A stretch of DNA of 64,000 nt from JBAYSY01 sp041675885 (GTDB lineage Bacteria; Pseudomonadota; Alphaproteobacteria; Rhodobacterales; Rhodobacteraceae). The DNA is taken from NCBI GenBank assembly GCA_041675885.1, contig JBAYSY010000008.1, forward strand, positions 11,995-75,994. Direction: 5' to 3'. Position numbers and translations under genes: made by a program. Shown one piece after another: positions 45,153 to 52,723 of the stretch. The notes under the pieces are model-generated. The model did no database searches. It saw only the letters and a list, made by a program, of their open reading frames with translations, and was not told where the DNA came from. How positions within the stretch are numbered: the first letter of the stretch is position 1; each line of letters begins with the position of its first letter.

Positions 45153-46454
45153 CTATCCGTTCAGCCGGTCGAGCCGCGCCCGCACGCTCAGCCCATGCGC
45201 CTGAAGGCTTTCCGACACCGCGAGCCGCTCCGCCGCCGGGCCGATGGCGGCCAAAGCCTCGGGCGTCATCCGGGCGATGGTGGTGCGCTTGAGGAAATCC
45301 ATCACCGACAGCCCCGAGGAGAACCGGGCCGAGCGCGCCGTGGGCAGCACGTGGTTCGGTCCGCCGACGTAATCGCCGATCGCCTCGGGCGTCCATGCGC
45401 CGAGGAAGATCGCGCCCGCGTGGGTGATGCGGGTGGCCAGCGCCTCGGGGTCGGCGACGCACAGTTCCAGATGCTCGGGCGCGATGCGGTTCGACAGTGC
45501 CGCTGCCTCCTCCAGATCGCGGGTCACGATCACCGCGCCGTAGTCGCGCCAGCTTGCGCCCGCGATGGCGCGGCGCTCCAGCGTTTCCAGCCGCTTTTCC
45601 ACCGCCGCCGCCACCGCCTGCCCGAAGGCCGCATCCGGCGTCAGCAGGATCGACTGCGCGCTTTCGTCGTGTTCCGCCTGCGACAGCAGGTCGAGCGCGA
45701 TCCAGTCGGGGTCGTTGTCCGTGTCGGCGATGACCAGGATCTCCGACGGGCCGGCGATCATGTCGATGCCCACCTTGCCGAACACCCGCCGCTTGGCCGC
45801 CGCGACAAAGACGTTGCCGGGGCCGGTGATCTTGTCCACCGGGGCGATGGTCTGCGTTCCGTAAGCCATGGCCGCGATCGCCTGCGCCCCGCCGATGCGC
45901 CAGATCGTATCGACCCCCGCCAGCCGCGCCGCCAGCAGCACCAGCGGGTTGACCGCGCCGTCCGGGGTCGGGCAGCAGATCACCAGCCGCTCCACCCCCG
46001 CCACCCGGGCCGGGATCGCGTTCATCAGCACCGACGAAGGATAGCTTGCCAGCCCCCCCGGCACGTAGAGCCCGGCAGCCGTTACCGGCGTCCAGCGCCA
46101 GCCGAGGCTTGCCCCCGCCGTATCGGTCCAGCGCGCGTCCGCGGGCATCTGTCTTGCGTGGTAGTCGCGGATGCGCCCGGCCGCCAGTTCCAGTGCGGCG
46201 CGGTCTTCGGGCGCGACCTTCGCGCATTCGGCCTCGATCTCCGCCGCCGAGAAGGCCAGCGTCTCCGGCGTCAGGTCCAGCCGGTCGAAGCGCGCGGTCA
46301 GTTCGATCACCGCCGCATCGCCGCGTGCCCGGACATCGGCGATGATCGCCGCTACGGTGTCGTCCACATCGGGCGCGTCCTCGCGCTTCATCGTCAGGAG
46401 GGCGGCGAAGGCGGATTCGAAACCGGGGTCGGTGCTGTCGAGAAAGACGGGCAT
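45153..46454 (-). CDS. hisD: Histidinol dehydrogenase
   Basis: A 433-residue zinc enzyme that oxidises L-histidinol to histidine in two NAD-dependent steps, ending histidine synthesis. The signature is 'KITGPGNVFVAAAKRRVFGK' onward with IDMIAGPSEILVIAD; the zinc and catalytic residues are in LSQAEHDESAQ and IAPEHLEL, and GPNHVLPTARSARFSSGLSV is present. The start follows AAGGGAGC. No other his gene is adjacent. The gene is flanked on both sides by inverted copies of a ~130-base repeat. Confidence 0.97.
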   Translation of the reverse strand: MPVFLDSTDPGFESAFAALLTMKREDAPDVDDTVAAIIADVRARGDAAVIELTARFDRLDLTPETLAFSAAEIEAECAKVAPEDRAALELAAGRIRDYHARQMPADARWTDTAGASLGWRWTPVTAAGLYVPGGLASYPSSVLMNAIPARVAGVERLVICCPTPDGAVNPLVLLAARLAGVDTIWRIGGAQAIAAMAYGTQTIAPVDKITGPGNVFVAAAKRRVFGKVGIDMIAGPSEILVIADTDNDPDWIALDLLSQAEHDESAQSILLTPDAAFGQAVAAAVEKRLETLERRAIAGASWRDYGAVIVTRDLEEAAALSNRIAPEHLELCVADPEALATRITHAGAIFLGAWTPEAIGDYVGGPNHVLPTARSARFSSGLSVMDFLKRTTIARMTPEALAAIGPAAERLAVSESLQAHGLSVRARLDRLNG

Positions 46455-46547
46455 GGCGGGCTCCCTTGGATGCGCCCTGCCATAACGGCCCGGCCCGGCG
46501 GCCTCAAGCACGGATCGCCCGGATTCGACGGTTGCCCCGGGCCGAAC

Positions 46548-46732
46548 GGCGCAAACATACTGCACAACAGAGGGCAGCGGCCGGCCGCGGGGGGCCGCTG
46601 CAACCTCTGTGGTCTGGCAGTTTATGGTGCCGAATACCCTGACGTCTGTGCATGTTGAGACGTTGCACGAGCGGCCGCCCGTGCGGGCGGTCGGCCGCTG
46701 CCCGGCGGCGCTGGCGCGCCTTGATTCCGGGC
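46548..46732 (-). repeat. Interspersed repeat copy D, right flank of hisD
   Basis: The most complete copy. Read on the minus strand: the hairpin GCCCGGAATCAAGGCGC..GCGCCGCCGGGC (46699-46732), GGCAGCGGCCGACCGCCCGC, a ~70-base middle shared with copy C, then GGCCGCTGCCCTCTGTTGTG and a CAGTATGTTT tail. It is inverted relative to copy C. Confidence 0.75.
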
Positions 46733-46759
46733 GAAGCTACGCTTCAGATCCCACCATTT

Positions 46760-46788
46760 GAACCGGAAAGTCCGTCAACTTCTTCTGA
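46760..46788. repeat. GTTGACGGACTTTCC repeat, copy 1
   Basis: The 29-base segment matches 52525-52554 apart from one extra base and one substitution. In both places it lies within about 8 bases after the stop codon of a minus-strand gene. Confidence 0.55.
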
Positions 46789-46795
46789 AGTTTCT

Positions 46796-47146
46796 TCACC
46801 CCTTGGGCAGCAGTCCGGCGGGGGCGGTGTCGCCGCGCCAGTAGTCGGGGGCGGGCCTGTCGCGGGCCGGGCTTGCGCGCTTGAAGGTGCAGATCAGTTC
46901 GTCGCCCTCGATCCGGCTGGCGATGATCAGCGCGTCGAGCAGCCGCCGCGGCCCCTCGTGTATCTCGACGAAGCCGCGCAGCCGGGTCAGCCGTTCGGCA
47001 TCGACGGCAAAGCCGCCGGCCCACATCCGCCGGATCGGAAACACTGCCTCGCCGAGTTGCAGCCGCAGCCGCCGCCCCTTGCGCCAGTCGCGTTTGCGCG
47101 CGGCCTCCAGCCCTTCCCGCACCTCGGCAGGCAGATGTTCCAGCAT
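46796..47146 (-). CDS. Conserved hypothetical protein
   Basis: A 116-residue soluble protein without a recognised domain. It begins LEHLPAEVREGLEAARKRDW, has a central 'LGEAVFPIRRMWAGGFAVDA' and a later LLDALIIASRIEGDELICTF. Codon use and frame bias match the neighbours, which supports a real gene. A longer frame begins 15 codons upstream, but the chosen ATG gives the more natural N-terminus. It stands between hisD and the hydrolase with gaps on both sides, so it is probably transcribed alone. Confidence 0.75.
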   Translation of the reverse strand: MLEHLPAEVREGLEAARKRDWRKGRRLRLQLGEAVFPIRRMWAGGFAVDAERLTRLRGFVEIHEGPRRLLDALIIASRIEGDELICTFKRASPARDRPAPDYWRGDTAPAGLLPKG

Positions 47147-47318
47147 GACGATCCCCGTGGCAGCCGCCGCGCCCCCCGCGCGCCGGGTCATCCTGAATCA
47201 AGGATGTGTCATTGCGGTGAAAACACAAGCCTTTTCACGCCGGAAGCCCGCCGCCGCAGCGCATCCCGGCGGAAATACGCGGACGGGGCGGCGGGCCCGT
47301 GCCGGGCGGGAAGCGGTG

Positions 47319-48152
47319 TCAGAGGGTCCGGCCCAGCCAGTCGCGAATCGCGGCGACCGATTCAGGTTCGTCGAGGAAGGGGATATGCGCCCGGCCCGGC
47401 ACCTCGGCAAAGATCATGTCGGGGCGGCGGTGGCGCATTTCGGCGGTTGCCGCGACCGGCAACAGGTCGGAATTCGCCCCCCGGATCAGCGCCAGCGGCA
47501 GCCCCGCGCAGGCGTCGAACAGGGGCCAGAGGTCGGGTTGATCGCCCTCGACAGCCCCGAGGAACGCCTGCCGCAACTCGGGGTCGTAGTTGATCTTCAG
47601 CCCGTCCGGCGTCTCGATGTAATGCCGTGCCGCCTCTTCGTGCCAGCGGCTTTCGGGCACGCCCTCGAACCCGGTGGAAAAGGCGGCAAGCGCCTGCGCC
47701 GCCTCGTCCAGCGTCCGCGCCGCCGGGTTGCGGCCGACGGTATCGAAGATGCGTGCCAGCCCGGTTTGCTCAAGCTGCGGCCCGACGTCGTTCAGGCACA
47801 GCCCGGCCAGCCGGTCATGCGCCACCGCCGCCAGCATCATCCCGACCAGCCCCCCGCGCGAGGTGCCCAGCACCGCCGCCCGCCCGATTCCGAGATGGTC
47901 GAGCAGTTCCACCGCGTCGCGCCCTTCGCGCGGGACGGTATAGGTTCCGGCCCCGGTCCAGTCCGAGGCGCCCCGGCCGCGATAGTCCATGCGGACCACC
48001 CGGCATCGCGGCAGATGCGGCAGCAGGTAATCGAAATCGGTGCTGTTGCGGGTAAGCCCGGAAAGGCACAGCAACACCGGCCCCGCCGTCCCGCCGCTGT
48101 CGCGAAAGGCGATGCGCGCCCCGTCCGAGGCGGTGAAATGCCGGACCGGCAT
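47319..48152 (-). CDS. Alpha/beta hydrolase
   Basis: A 277-residue alpha/beta-hydrolase-fold enzyme. The oxyanion region is LLCLSGLTRNSTDFDYLLPH, the nucleophile elbow is LGTSRGGLVGMML (Ser in GTSRG), and the late His is in PGRAHIPFLDEPESV. Substrate unknown. Its start codon shares one base with the fabI stop, so it is the last gene of the fatty-acid operon fabA-fabB-fabI; a thioesterase or esterase role linked to lipids is possible but unproven. Confidence 0.9.
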   Translation of the reverse strand: MPVRHFTASDGARIAFRDSGGTAGPVLLCLSGLTRNSTDFDYLLPHLPRCRVVRMDYRGRGASDWTGAGTYTVPREGRDAVELLDHLGIGRAAVLGTSRGGLVGMMLAAVAHDRLAGLCLNDVGPQLEQTGLARIFDTVGRNPAARTLDEAAQALAAFSTGFEGVPESRWHEEAARHYIETPDGLKINYDPELRQAFLGAVEGDQPDLWPLFDACAGLPLALIRGANSDLLPVAATAEMRHRRPDMIFAEVPGRAHIPFLDEPESVAAIRDWLGRTL

Positions 48153-48940
48153 CAGATGTTCTCGGGCTGGGGCATCCCCAGCACGTGATAGCCGCCGTCG
48201 ATCCGCACGATCTCGCCCGTGGTGCAGGCGCCGTAATCCGACGCGAGCCAGACCGCGGTGCCGCCCACGGCCTCCAGCGTGGCATTGGCGCGCAAGGGGG
48301 CGTTCGCCTCGGTCTGGCGGTAGGTCTTGCGCGCCCCGCCGATCGCCGCGCCCGCCAGCGTCTTCATCGGGCCGGGGCTGAGCGCGTTCACCCGGATCTG
48401 CTGCGGCCCGAGGTCGTTCGCCAGATAGCGCACCGCCGATTCCAGCGCCGCCTTGGCCACGCCCATCACGTTGTAGAACGGCGTCACCCGGTTCGAGCCC
48501 TGATAGGTCAGCGTCAGCAGCGTGCCGCCATCCGGCATCAGTTCCGACGCCCGCCGCGCCACGTCGATGAAGCTGAAGCAGGAAACCGTCAGCGAGGTCT
48601 TGAAATTCTCGCGCGTGGTGTTGATGAACCGGCCGGTGAGTTCGTTCTTGTCGGAATAGGCGATGGCATGGACGAGGAAATCCATCGTCCCCCATTCGTC
48701 CTTCAGCCGGGCGAAGGCCGCGTCGAGCGAGGCGTCGTCCGTCACATCGACATCGACCAGCAGCGATGCGTTGACCGAGGCCGCCAGCGGCTCCACCCGC
48801 TTGCCGAATGCCTCGCCCTGATAGGAGAACGCCAGTTCCGCCCCCTCGGAGGCCATGGCGCGCGCAATTCCCCAGGCAATGGAACGTTCGTTCGCCACCC
48901 CCATGACAAGCCCGCGCTTGCCTTTCATCAGATCGGCCAT
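48152..48940 (-). CDS. fabI: Enoyl-[acyl-carrier-protein] reductase
   Basis: A 262-residue NADH-dependent reductase for the last step of each fatty-acid elongation round. 'KRGLVMGVANERSIAWGIAR' is the nucleotide-binding motif of FabI, LTLTYQGSNRVTPFYNVMGV with the downstream AKAAL supplies the Tyr and Lys of the active site, and 'LSPGPMKTLAGAAIGG' is the substrate loop. It follows fabB by 9 bases. FabI-type enzymes are the target of triclosan. Confidence 0.95.
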   Translation of the reverse strand: MADLMKGKRGLVMGVANERSIAWGIARAMASEGAELAFSYQGEAFGKRVEPLAASVNASLLVDVDVTDDASLDAAFARLKDEWGTMDFLVHAIAYSDKNELTGRFINTTRENFKTSLTVSCFSFIDVARRASELMPDGGTLLTLTYQGSNRVTPFYNVMGVAKAALESAVRYLANDLGPQQIRVNALSPGPMKTLAGAAIGGARKTYRQTEANAPLRANATLEAVGGTAVWLASDYGACTTGEIVRIDGGYHVLGMPQPENI

Positions 48941-48949
48941 CCGCTGCCC

Positions 48950-50176
48950 CTATTCCACCTTGCTGAACACAAGCGTCGCATTGGTGCCGCCGAAGCCGAA
49001 GCTGTTCGACAGCACCGAATCGAACGCCACGCCCTCGCGCAGTTCGGTGGCTATTTCGCCGGGGCGCAATTCCGGGTCGAGCTGGGTGACGTTCGCCGAG
49101 GCGGCGATGAAGCCACCCTGCATCATCAGGATCGAATAGATCGCCTCATGCACCCCGGTCGCGCCGAGGCTGTGGCCGGTCAGCGACTTGGTGGACGAGA
49201 TCGGCGGCACCGCGTCGTCGCCGAACACCCGGCGGATCGCCTGCACCTCGGTCACGTCGCCCGCCGGGGTCGAGGTGCCGTGGGCGTTGATATAGCTGAT
49301 CCTGCGGCCCTCGGGCAGGGTGGAAAGGGCAAGCCGCATCGACCTTTCGCCGCCCTCGCCCGAAGGGGCCACCATGTCGTGCCCGTCCGAGGTCGCGCCG
49401 TAGCCGGTCAGTTCCGCGTAGATTTTCGCGCCGCGCGCCTTCGCGTGTTCGTATTCCTCCAGCACCACCACGCCGCCGCCGCCGCCGATCACGAAGCCGT
49501 CGCGGGTCGCGTCGAAGGCGCGCGAGGCGGTCTCGGGCGTGTCGTTGTATTTCGACGACATCGCGCCCATGGCGTCGAACAGGCACGAAAGCGTCCAGTC
49601 CAGTTCCTCGCCGCCGCCGGCGAAGACGATATCCTGCTTGCCCATCTGGATCAGCTCCGCCCCGTTGCCGATGCAATGGGCCGAGGTCGAGCAGGCCGAG
49701 GTGATCGAATAGTTCACGCCCTTGATCTTGAACGGCGTCGCGAGACAGGCCGAATTGGTCGAGGACATGCAGCGGGTCACCATGAACGGCCCCATCCGCT
49801 TGGGCGCGCCCTTTTCGATGACGATCCTGTGCGCCTCGAAGAAGTTCGAGGTCGAGGGGCCGCCCGATCCCATGATCAGCCCGCTGCGCGGGTTCGACAC
49901 GTCGCCCGGTTCCAGTCCCGAGTCGGCGATCGCCTGTTCCATGGCGATGAAGTTGTAGGCCGCCCCCGGCCCCATGAAGCGCAGGTTGCGCTTGTCGATA
50001 TGGTCTTCCAGCACGATCTGCGGCATGCCGTGGATCTGGCTGCGGAAACCGTGTTCGGCATATTCCGGCGCGAAGACGATGCCCGAACGGCCCGCGCGCA
50101 GGCTGGCCTCCACTTCGGCCGGGTTGTTGCCGATGGGCGAGACGATCCCGATCCCGGTGATGACGACGCGGCGCAT
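48950..50176 (-). CDS. fabB: 3-oxoacyl-ACP synthase I
   Basis: A 408-residue condensing enzyme. The catalytic Cys is in SITSACSTSAHCIGNG, and the two His are in INAHGTSTPAGD and SLTGHSLGATGVHEA. Together with FabA it diverts growing chains to the unsaturated branch. It lies 25 bases after fabA on the same strand, the classic fabAB pair of the anaerobic unsaturated-fatty-acid pathway. Confidence 0.96.
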   Translation of the reverse strand: MRRVVITGIGIVSPIGNNPAEVEASLRAGRSGIVFAPEYAEHGFRSQIHGMPQIVLEDHIDKRNLRFMGPGAAYNFIAMEQAIADSGLEPGDVSNPRSGLIMGSGGPSTSNFFEAHRIVIEKGAPKRMGPFMVTRCMSSTNSACLATPFKIKGVNYSITSACSTSAHCIGNGAELIQMGKQDIVFAGGGEELDWTLSCLFDAMGAMSSKYNDTPETASRAFDATRDGFVIGGGGGVVVLEEYEHAKARGAKIYAELTGYGATSDGHDMVAPSGEGGERSMRLALSTLPEGRRISYINAHGTSTPAGDVTEVQAIRRVFGDDAVPPISSTKSLTGHSLGATGVHEAIYSILMMQGGFIAASANVTQLDPELRPGEIATELREGVAFDSVLSNSFGFGGTNATLVFSKVE

Positions 50177-50201
50177 GGGCGCACTCCCTGCAATGTTCCG
50201 G

Positions 50202-50711
50202 TCAGCTCTCGGACAGAGCGACCTTCATGTCCTTGACCTGATAGATCACCTCGCCGTCGGCTTCGACGATGCCATCGGCCACGCCCATCGTCAGGCGGCG
50301 GGTCTGGATCGCCTTGGTGAAATCGACCTTGTAGGTCAGCAGCTTGCGATCCGGACGGACCATGCCGGTCAGCTTGACCTCGCCCACGCCAAGCGCATAG
50401 CCCCGCCCCAGCCAGCCGCGCCAGCCGAGGTTGAAGCCGGTCAGCTGCCAGAGCCCGTCAAGCCCGAGGCAGCCCGGCATGATCGGGTTGCCGGGGAAGT
50501 GGCATTCGAAGAACCACAGGTCCGGGGTGATGTCGAATTCGGCCACCACATGGCCCTTGCCATGGGCGCCGCCGTCGGCGGAAATGTCGGTGATCCGGTC
50601 CATCATCAGCATGGGCGGCTCGGGCAGTTGCGCATTGCCGGGGCCGAACAATTCGCCCCGCGCGCATCTGAGCAGGTCGTCCTTGTCGAAACGTCTCGGA
50701 TACTGCGTCAC
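50202..50711 (-). CDS. fabA: 3-hydroxydecanoyl-ACP dehydratase/isomerase
   Basis: A 169-residue hot-dog-fold enzyme that dehydrates 3-hydroxydecanoyl-ACP and isomerises the double bond, starting unsaturated-fatty-acid synthesis. The active-site His and Asp are in FECHFPGNPIMPGCLGLDGL. The start is GTG behind GGCAGGG. It heads the fabA-fabB-fabI-hydrolase operon and is divergent from irr; that arrangement recurs in Rhodobacteraceae and may link membrane lipid synthesis with iron status. Confidence 0.96.
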   Translation of the reverse strand: MTQYPRRFDKDDLLRCARGELFGPGNAQLPEPPMLMMDRITDISADGGAHGKGHVVAEFDITPDLWFFECHFPGNPIMPGCLGLDGLWQLTGFNLGWRGWLGRGYALGVGEVKLTGMVRPDRKLLTYKVDFTKAIQTRRLTMGVADGIVEADGEVIYQVKDMKVALSES

Positions 50712-50905
50712 TTTTCCCTGCCCTTCCCGGCTGTGCGGCTTTTTTCTCCTGTATCACCCGGATCGGGAAGGTGGCAAGGCCGCCCCTGCGTGGCAGGCTG
50801 CGCGGGGCGGTCGGGTTTCCGGCCGCCGCCCGTGGATCGTGGCGGAGGGCCGAACCGCGACAGCTTATCCTTTGCCCTCTGTGGCGACGAGGAATCAGCC
50901 GGGGT

Positions 50906-50925
50906 GGCGGGCAATATTGCCCGCC
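50906..50925. repeat. 20-base perfect palindrome
   Basis: GGCGGGCAATATTGCCCGCC followed by TACAG. It is related to 20028-20043 (CGGGCAATATTGCCCG) and to the GTAGGGTGGGC-type palindromes at 44876 and 63644. Confidence 0.65.
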
Positions 50926-50978
50926 TACAGTGCCCCCGCCCGGGCAGGGCAAGGGCGCCGGATACCGGGCCGAAACGC

Positions 50979-51025
50979 TTTAGAACGAATTTCATTTGAA
51001 AATCCCCCCGCCGCACCCTTATATT
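50979..51025 (+). promoter_or_regulatory. irr promoter with Irr-box-like element
   Basis: TTGAAA (50996-51001) and TATATT (51020-51025) are 18 bases apart, putting the transcription start at or next to the ATG at 51032. Directly upstream, TTTAGAACGAATTTC (50979-50993) has the TTTAGAA half of the iron-control element bound by Irr, suggesting autoregulation. Confidence 0.5.
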
Positions 51026-51031
51026 GCGGGG

Positions 51032-51472
51032 ATGATGGATGATTTCGCCCCGATGGCCGATCCGCTGGCGCAGCAGCGCGCCACCGAATGGCTCGCCCGC
51101 GTGGCCCTGCGCCCGACCCGGCAGCGGGTGGCGCTGGCCGAATTGCTGATCGGCGACGGCAGGGACCGCCACGTCACCGCCGAAAGCCTGTTCGCCGCCA
51201 GCCGCGCCACGGGCGGGAAAGTGTCGCTTGCCACCGTCTACAACACGCTGCGCGCCTTCTGCGACGCCGGGCTGATGCAGGAGGTGACGGTCGACGGATC
51301 GCGCAGCTATTTCGACACGCGCATGGACGACCATCCGCATTACTTCTGGGAAGACAGCGCCGAACTGACCGACGCGCCCTCTGAGGGGATGAAGATCGTC
51401 GGCCTGCCCGAGGCGCCGAAGGGCGCCGAGATCTCGCGCGTCGATGTGGTGATCCGCCTGCGTCGGATCTGA
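51032..51472 (+). CDS. irr: Iron response regulator Irr (Fur family)
   Basis: A 146-residue Fur-family repressor. The winged helix is in VALRPTRQRVALAELLIGDG and 'GKVSLATVYNTLRAFCDAGL'; the metal/heme region has DTRMDDHPHYFWED instead of the HHHxH of Fur, which is typical of Irr. There is no N-terminal Cys-Pro heme regulatory motif, as in other Rhodobacteraceae Irr proteins. In alphaproteobacteria Irr represses heme and iron-using genes under iron limitation. Two adjacent ATGs could start the protein. It is divergent from fabA. Confidence 0.92.
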   Translation: MMDDFAPMADPLAQQRATEWLARVALRPTRQRVALAELLIGDGRDRHVTAESLFAASRATGGKVSLATVYNTLRAFCDAGLMQEVTVDGSRSYFDTRMDDHPHYFWEDSAELTDAPSEGMKIVGLPEAPKGAEISRVDVVIRLRRI

Positions 51473-51510
51473 CCGGCCGCCCCCGGCGGATGCCCTGCCG
51501 GGGTGCGTCT

Positions 51511-52005
51511 TTATCCGGTCTCGAAATCCCCCGGCTGCGGCGGTGCGACCGGGGTGAACTGGCCGCGGTCGGGTTTGAGATCGACCAGCGGCGTGCCGTC
51601 AAGGCAATCCAGCCCGCGCACCAGCAGCACCGGCCCCTCCACCCGTTCCAGCACCACCACCGAGGTGCCGATGGGGTTGGGCCGCACCGGAGAGCGCAGC
51701 GAGAACACGCCCCGGGCGTTGCCGTCGTTCGCCGGGCATTGCCTTACCAGGTCGCGCCGGGATTCGTGCAGCCAGTAAAGCACCTCCAGCCGGTCGAACC
51801 GTTCCACGCCTTCAAGCCCCGCCACCCATGGCTCGAACAGTTCGATCCGGCACAGCGGCCCGTCGGCCCGTCCCTGCCGCGGCGTCATCGGCCGCGAGGT
51901 CCAGGGCGTGCGGATGCGGCCGATGAACATCAGCCCGGCGTCGGTGGCGGGGGGCGGTGTCACGGCGACCTCGCCCTCCCGGAGTTCGTTTTCGCGCACC
52001 ATCAA
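51511..52005 (-). CDS. TrmO-family tRNA methyltransferase
   Basis: A 164-residue SAM-dependent enzyme of the TrmO/YaeB (UPF0066) family, which methylates the t6A base next to the anticodon of certain tRNAs. FIGRIRTPWTSRPMTPRQGR, 'FDRLEVLYWLHESRRD' and GVFSLRSPVRPNPIGTSVV are the conserved blocks. It is shorter than E. coli TrmO because it lacks the C-terminal domain, which is usual in this group, so target specificity may differ. It overlaps the mop gene by 4 bases. Confidence 0.88.
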   Translation of the reverse strand: MMVRENELREGEVAVTPPPATDAGLMFIGRIRTPWTSRPMTPRQGRADGPLCRIELFEPWVAGLEGVERFDRLEVLYWLHESRRDLVRQCPANDGNARGVFSLRSPVRPNPIGTSVVVLERVEGPVLLVRGLDCLDGTPLVDLKPDRGQFTPVAPPQPGDFETG

Positions 52006-52211
52006 TCGACCGCCACCATCACGTCCGATGCCTTGATGACCGCATGGGCGGTCTTGCCGGGTGCCGGCCCGAGGTCATCGACCGAGGCGTCGGTGATCGA
52101 GGCGGTGACGGTGGCGCCGCCGCCGATGTCGATCTTCACATGGGCGGTGGTGGCGCCCTTGGTCACCTCGACCACGGTTCCCTTCAGGATGTTGCGGGCA
52201 CTGATCTTCAT
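52002..52211 (-). CDS. mop: Molbindin (TOBE-domain molybdate-binding protein)
   Basis: A 69-residue single Mop/TOBE domain: ISARNILKGTVVEVTKGATT and 'HAVIKASDVMVAVD' are characteristic. Molbindins assemble into hexamers that store or buffer molybdate in the cytoplasm. The start follows AAGGAGAGG. The stop overlaps the trmO-like gene, so they share a transcript. No molybdate transporter is in the window. Confidence 0.9.
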   Translation of the reverse strand: MKISARNILKGTVVEVTKGATTAHVKIDIGGGATVTASITDASVDDLGPAPGKTAHAVIKASDVMVAVD

Positions 52212-52438
52212 GGGGCCTCTCCTTGTAACAAGGTTTCAGGGCTGCGAAAGGATACCGCAGGGGGCGGGTGCCCCCTGCGGCGCATGTTATGCCCCGTGAA
52301 ATTTATCGCAACCCGGCTTGTTGTCCCGGATCGGCCGTGCCCTGTTCCGGCTGTTCGCGGAACGGCGGAAACACCTCAGGCTGTCATTTCGGCGGTGTCT
52401 GTCTGGCGTGTTGGCAGGGCCGTCAGGGGCGTCCCCTT

Positions 52439-52460
52439 CGCCCTCTGTTTCGCAGTATGT
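52439..52460 (+). repeat. Interspersed repeat fragment E
   Basis: CGCCCTCTGTTTCGCAGTAT plus GT matches the right end of copies A and D (CCCTCTGTT..GCAGTATGTTT) without the rest of the element. Confidence 0.5.
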
Positions 52461-52524
52461 TGACGAGGCCCGGCAAAGCCGGCCACCTGGCCGACTGGCA
52501 TTGCCATTGCTTTTCCGCCATCCC

Positions 52525-52554
52525 GAACCGGGAAAGTCCGTCAACTTTTTCTGA
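52525..52554. repeat. GTTGACGGACTTTCC repeat, copy 2
   Basis: This is the second copy of the segment at 46760-46788, again directly after a minus-strand stop codon (yacG). Confidence 0.55.
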
Positions 52555-52561
52555 CACAGCT

Positions 52562-52723
52562 TTATTCCGGCTGTTCGTCCGGCCCGGTTTCGGTCTCTTC
52601 GTCCTCAACCGGGATCGCGTAGCGGCCGGTCAGCCAGCTTCCCAGATCGACATCGGCACAGCGTTTCGAGCAGAACGGGCGGTAGCTTTCGGCCGGGGGC
52701 TTCTTGCAGATCGGACAGGTCAT
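52562..52723 (-). CDS. yacG: Zinc-ribbon protein YacG
   Basis: A 53-residue protein with a four-cysteine zinc ribbon, CPICKKPP and FCSKRCADVDLGSW, and an acidic tail. In E. coli YacG inhibits DNA gyrase by binding GyrB. The start overlaps the ribonuclease stop by 4 bases (ATGA). The rng-yacG pairing after maf and infA is conserved in alphaproteobacteria. Confidence 0.92.
   Translation of the reverse strand: MTCPICKKPPAESYRPFCSKRCADVDLGSWLTGRYAIPVEDEETETGPDEQPE

Larger units (their letters stand above)
46455..46795. other. Gene-free stretch upstream of hisD
   Basis: It contains repeat copy D (46548-46732) and a separate 29-base repeat (46760-46788) but no credible gene. The hisD promoter should lie in the ~90 bases before the repeat; no clear boxes were identified. 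Confidence 0.7.
50712..51031. other. Divergent control region between fabA and irr
   Basis: There is no gene here. It contains the GGCGGGCAATATTGCCCGCC palindrome (50906-50925), an Irr-box-like sequence and the irr promoter. A weak minus-strand TTGCCA..TACAGG pair about 25-45 bases before fabA could be its promoter. Confidence 0.6.
52212..52561. other. Gene-free stretch with repeat modules
   Basis: The space between mop and yacG contains repeat copy E (52439-52460, CGCCCTCTGTTTCGCAGTAT) and the second 30-base repeat (52525-52554). No credible gene is present. Confidence 0.7.
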
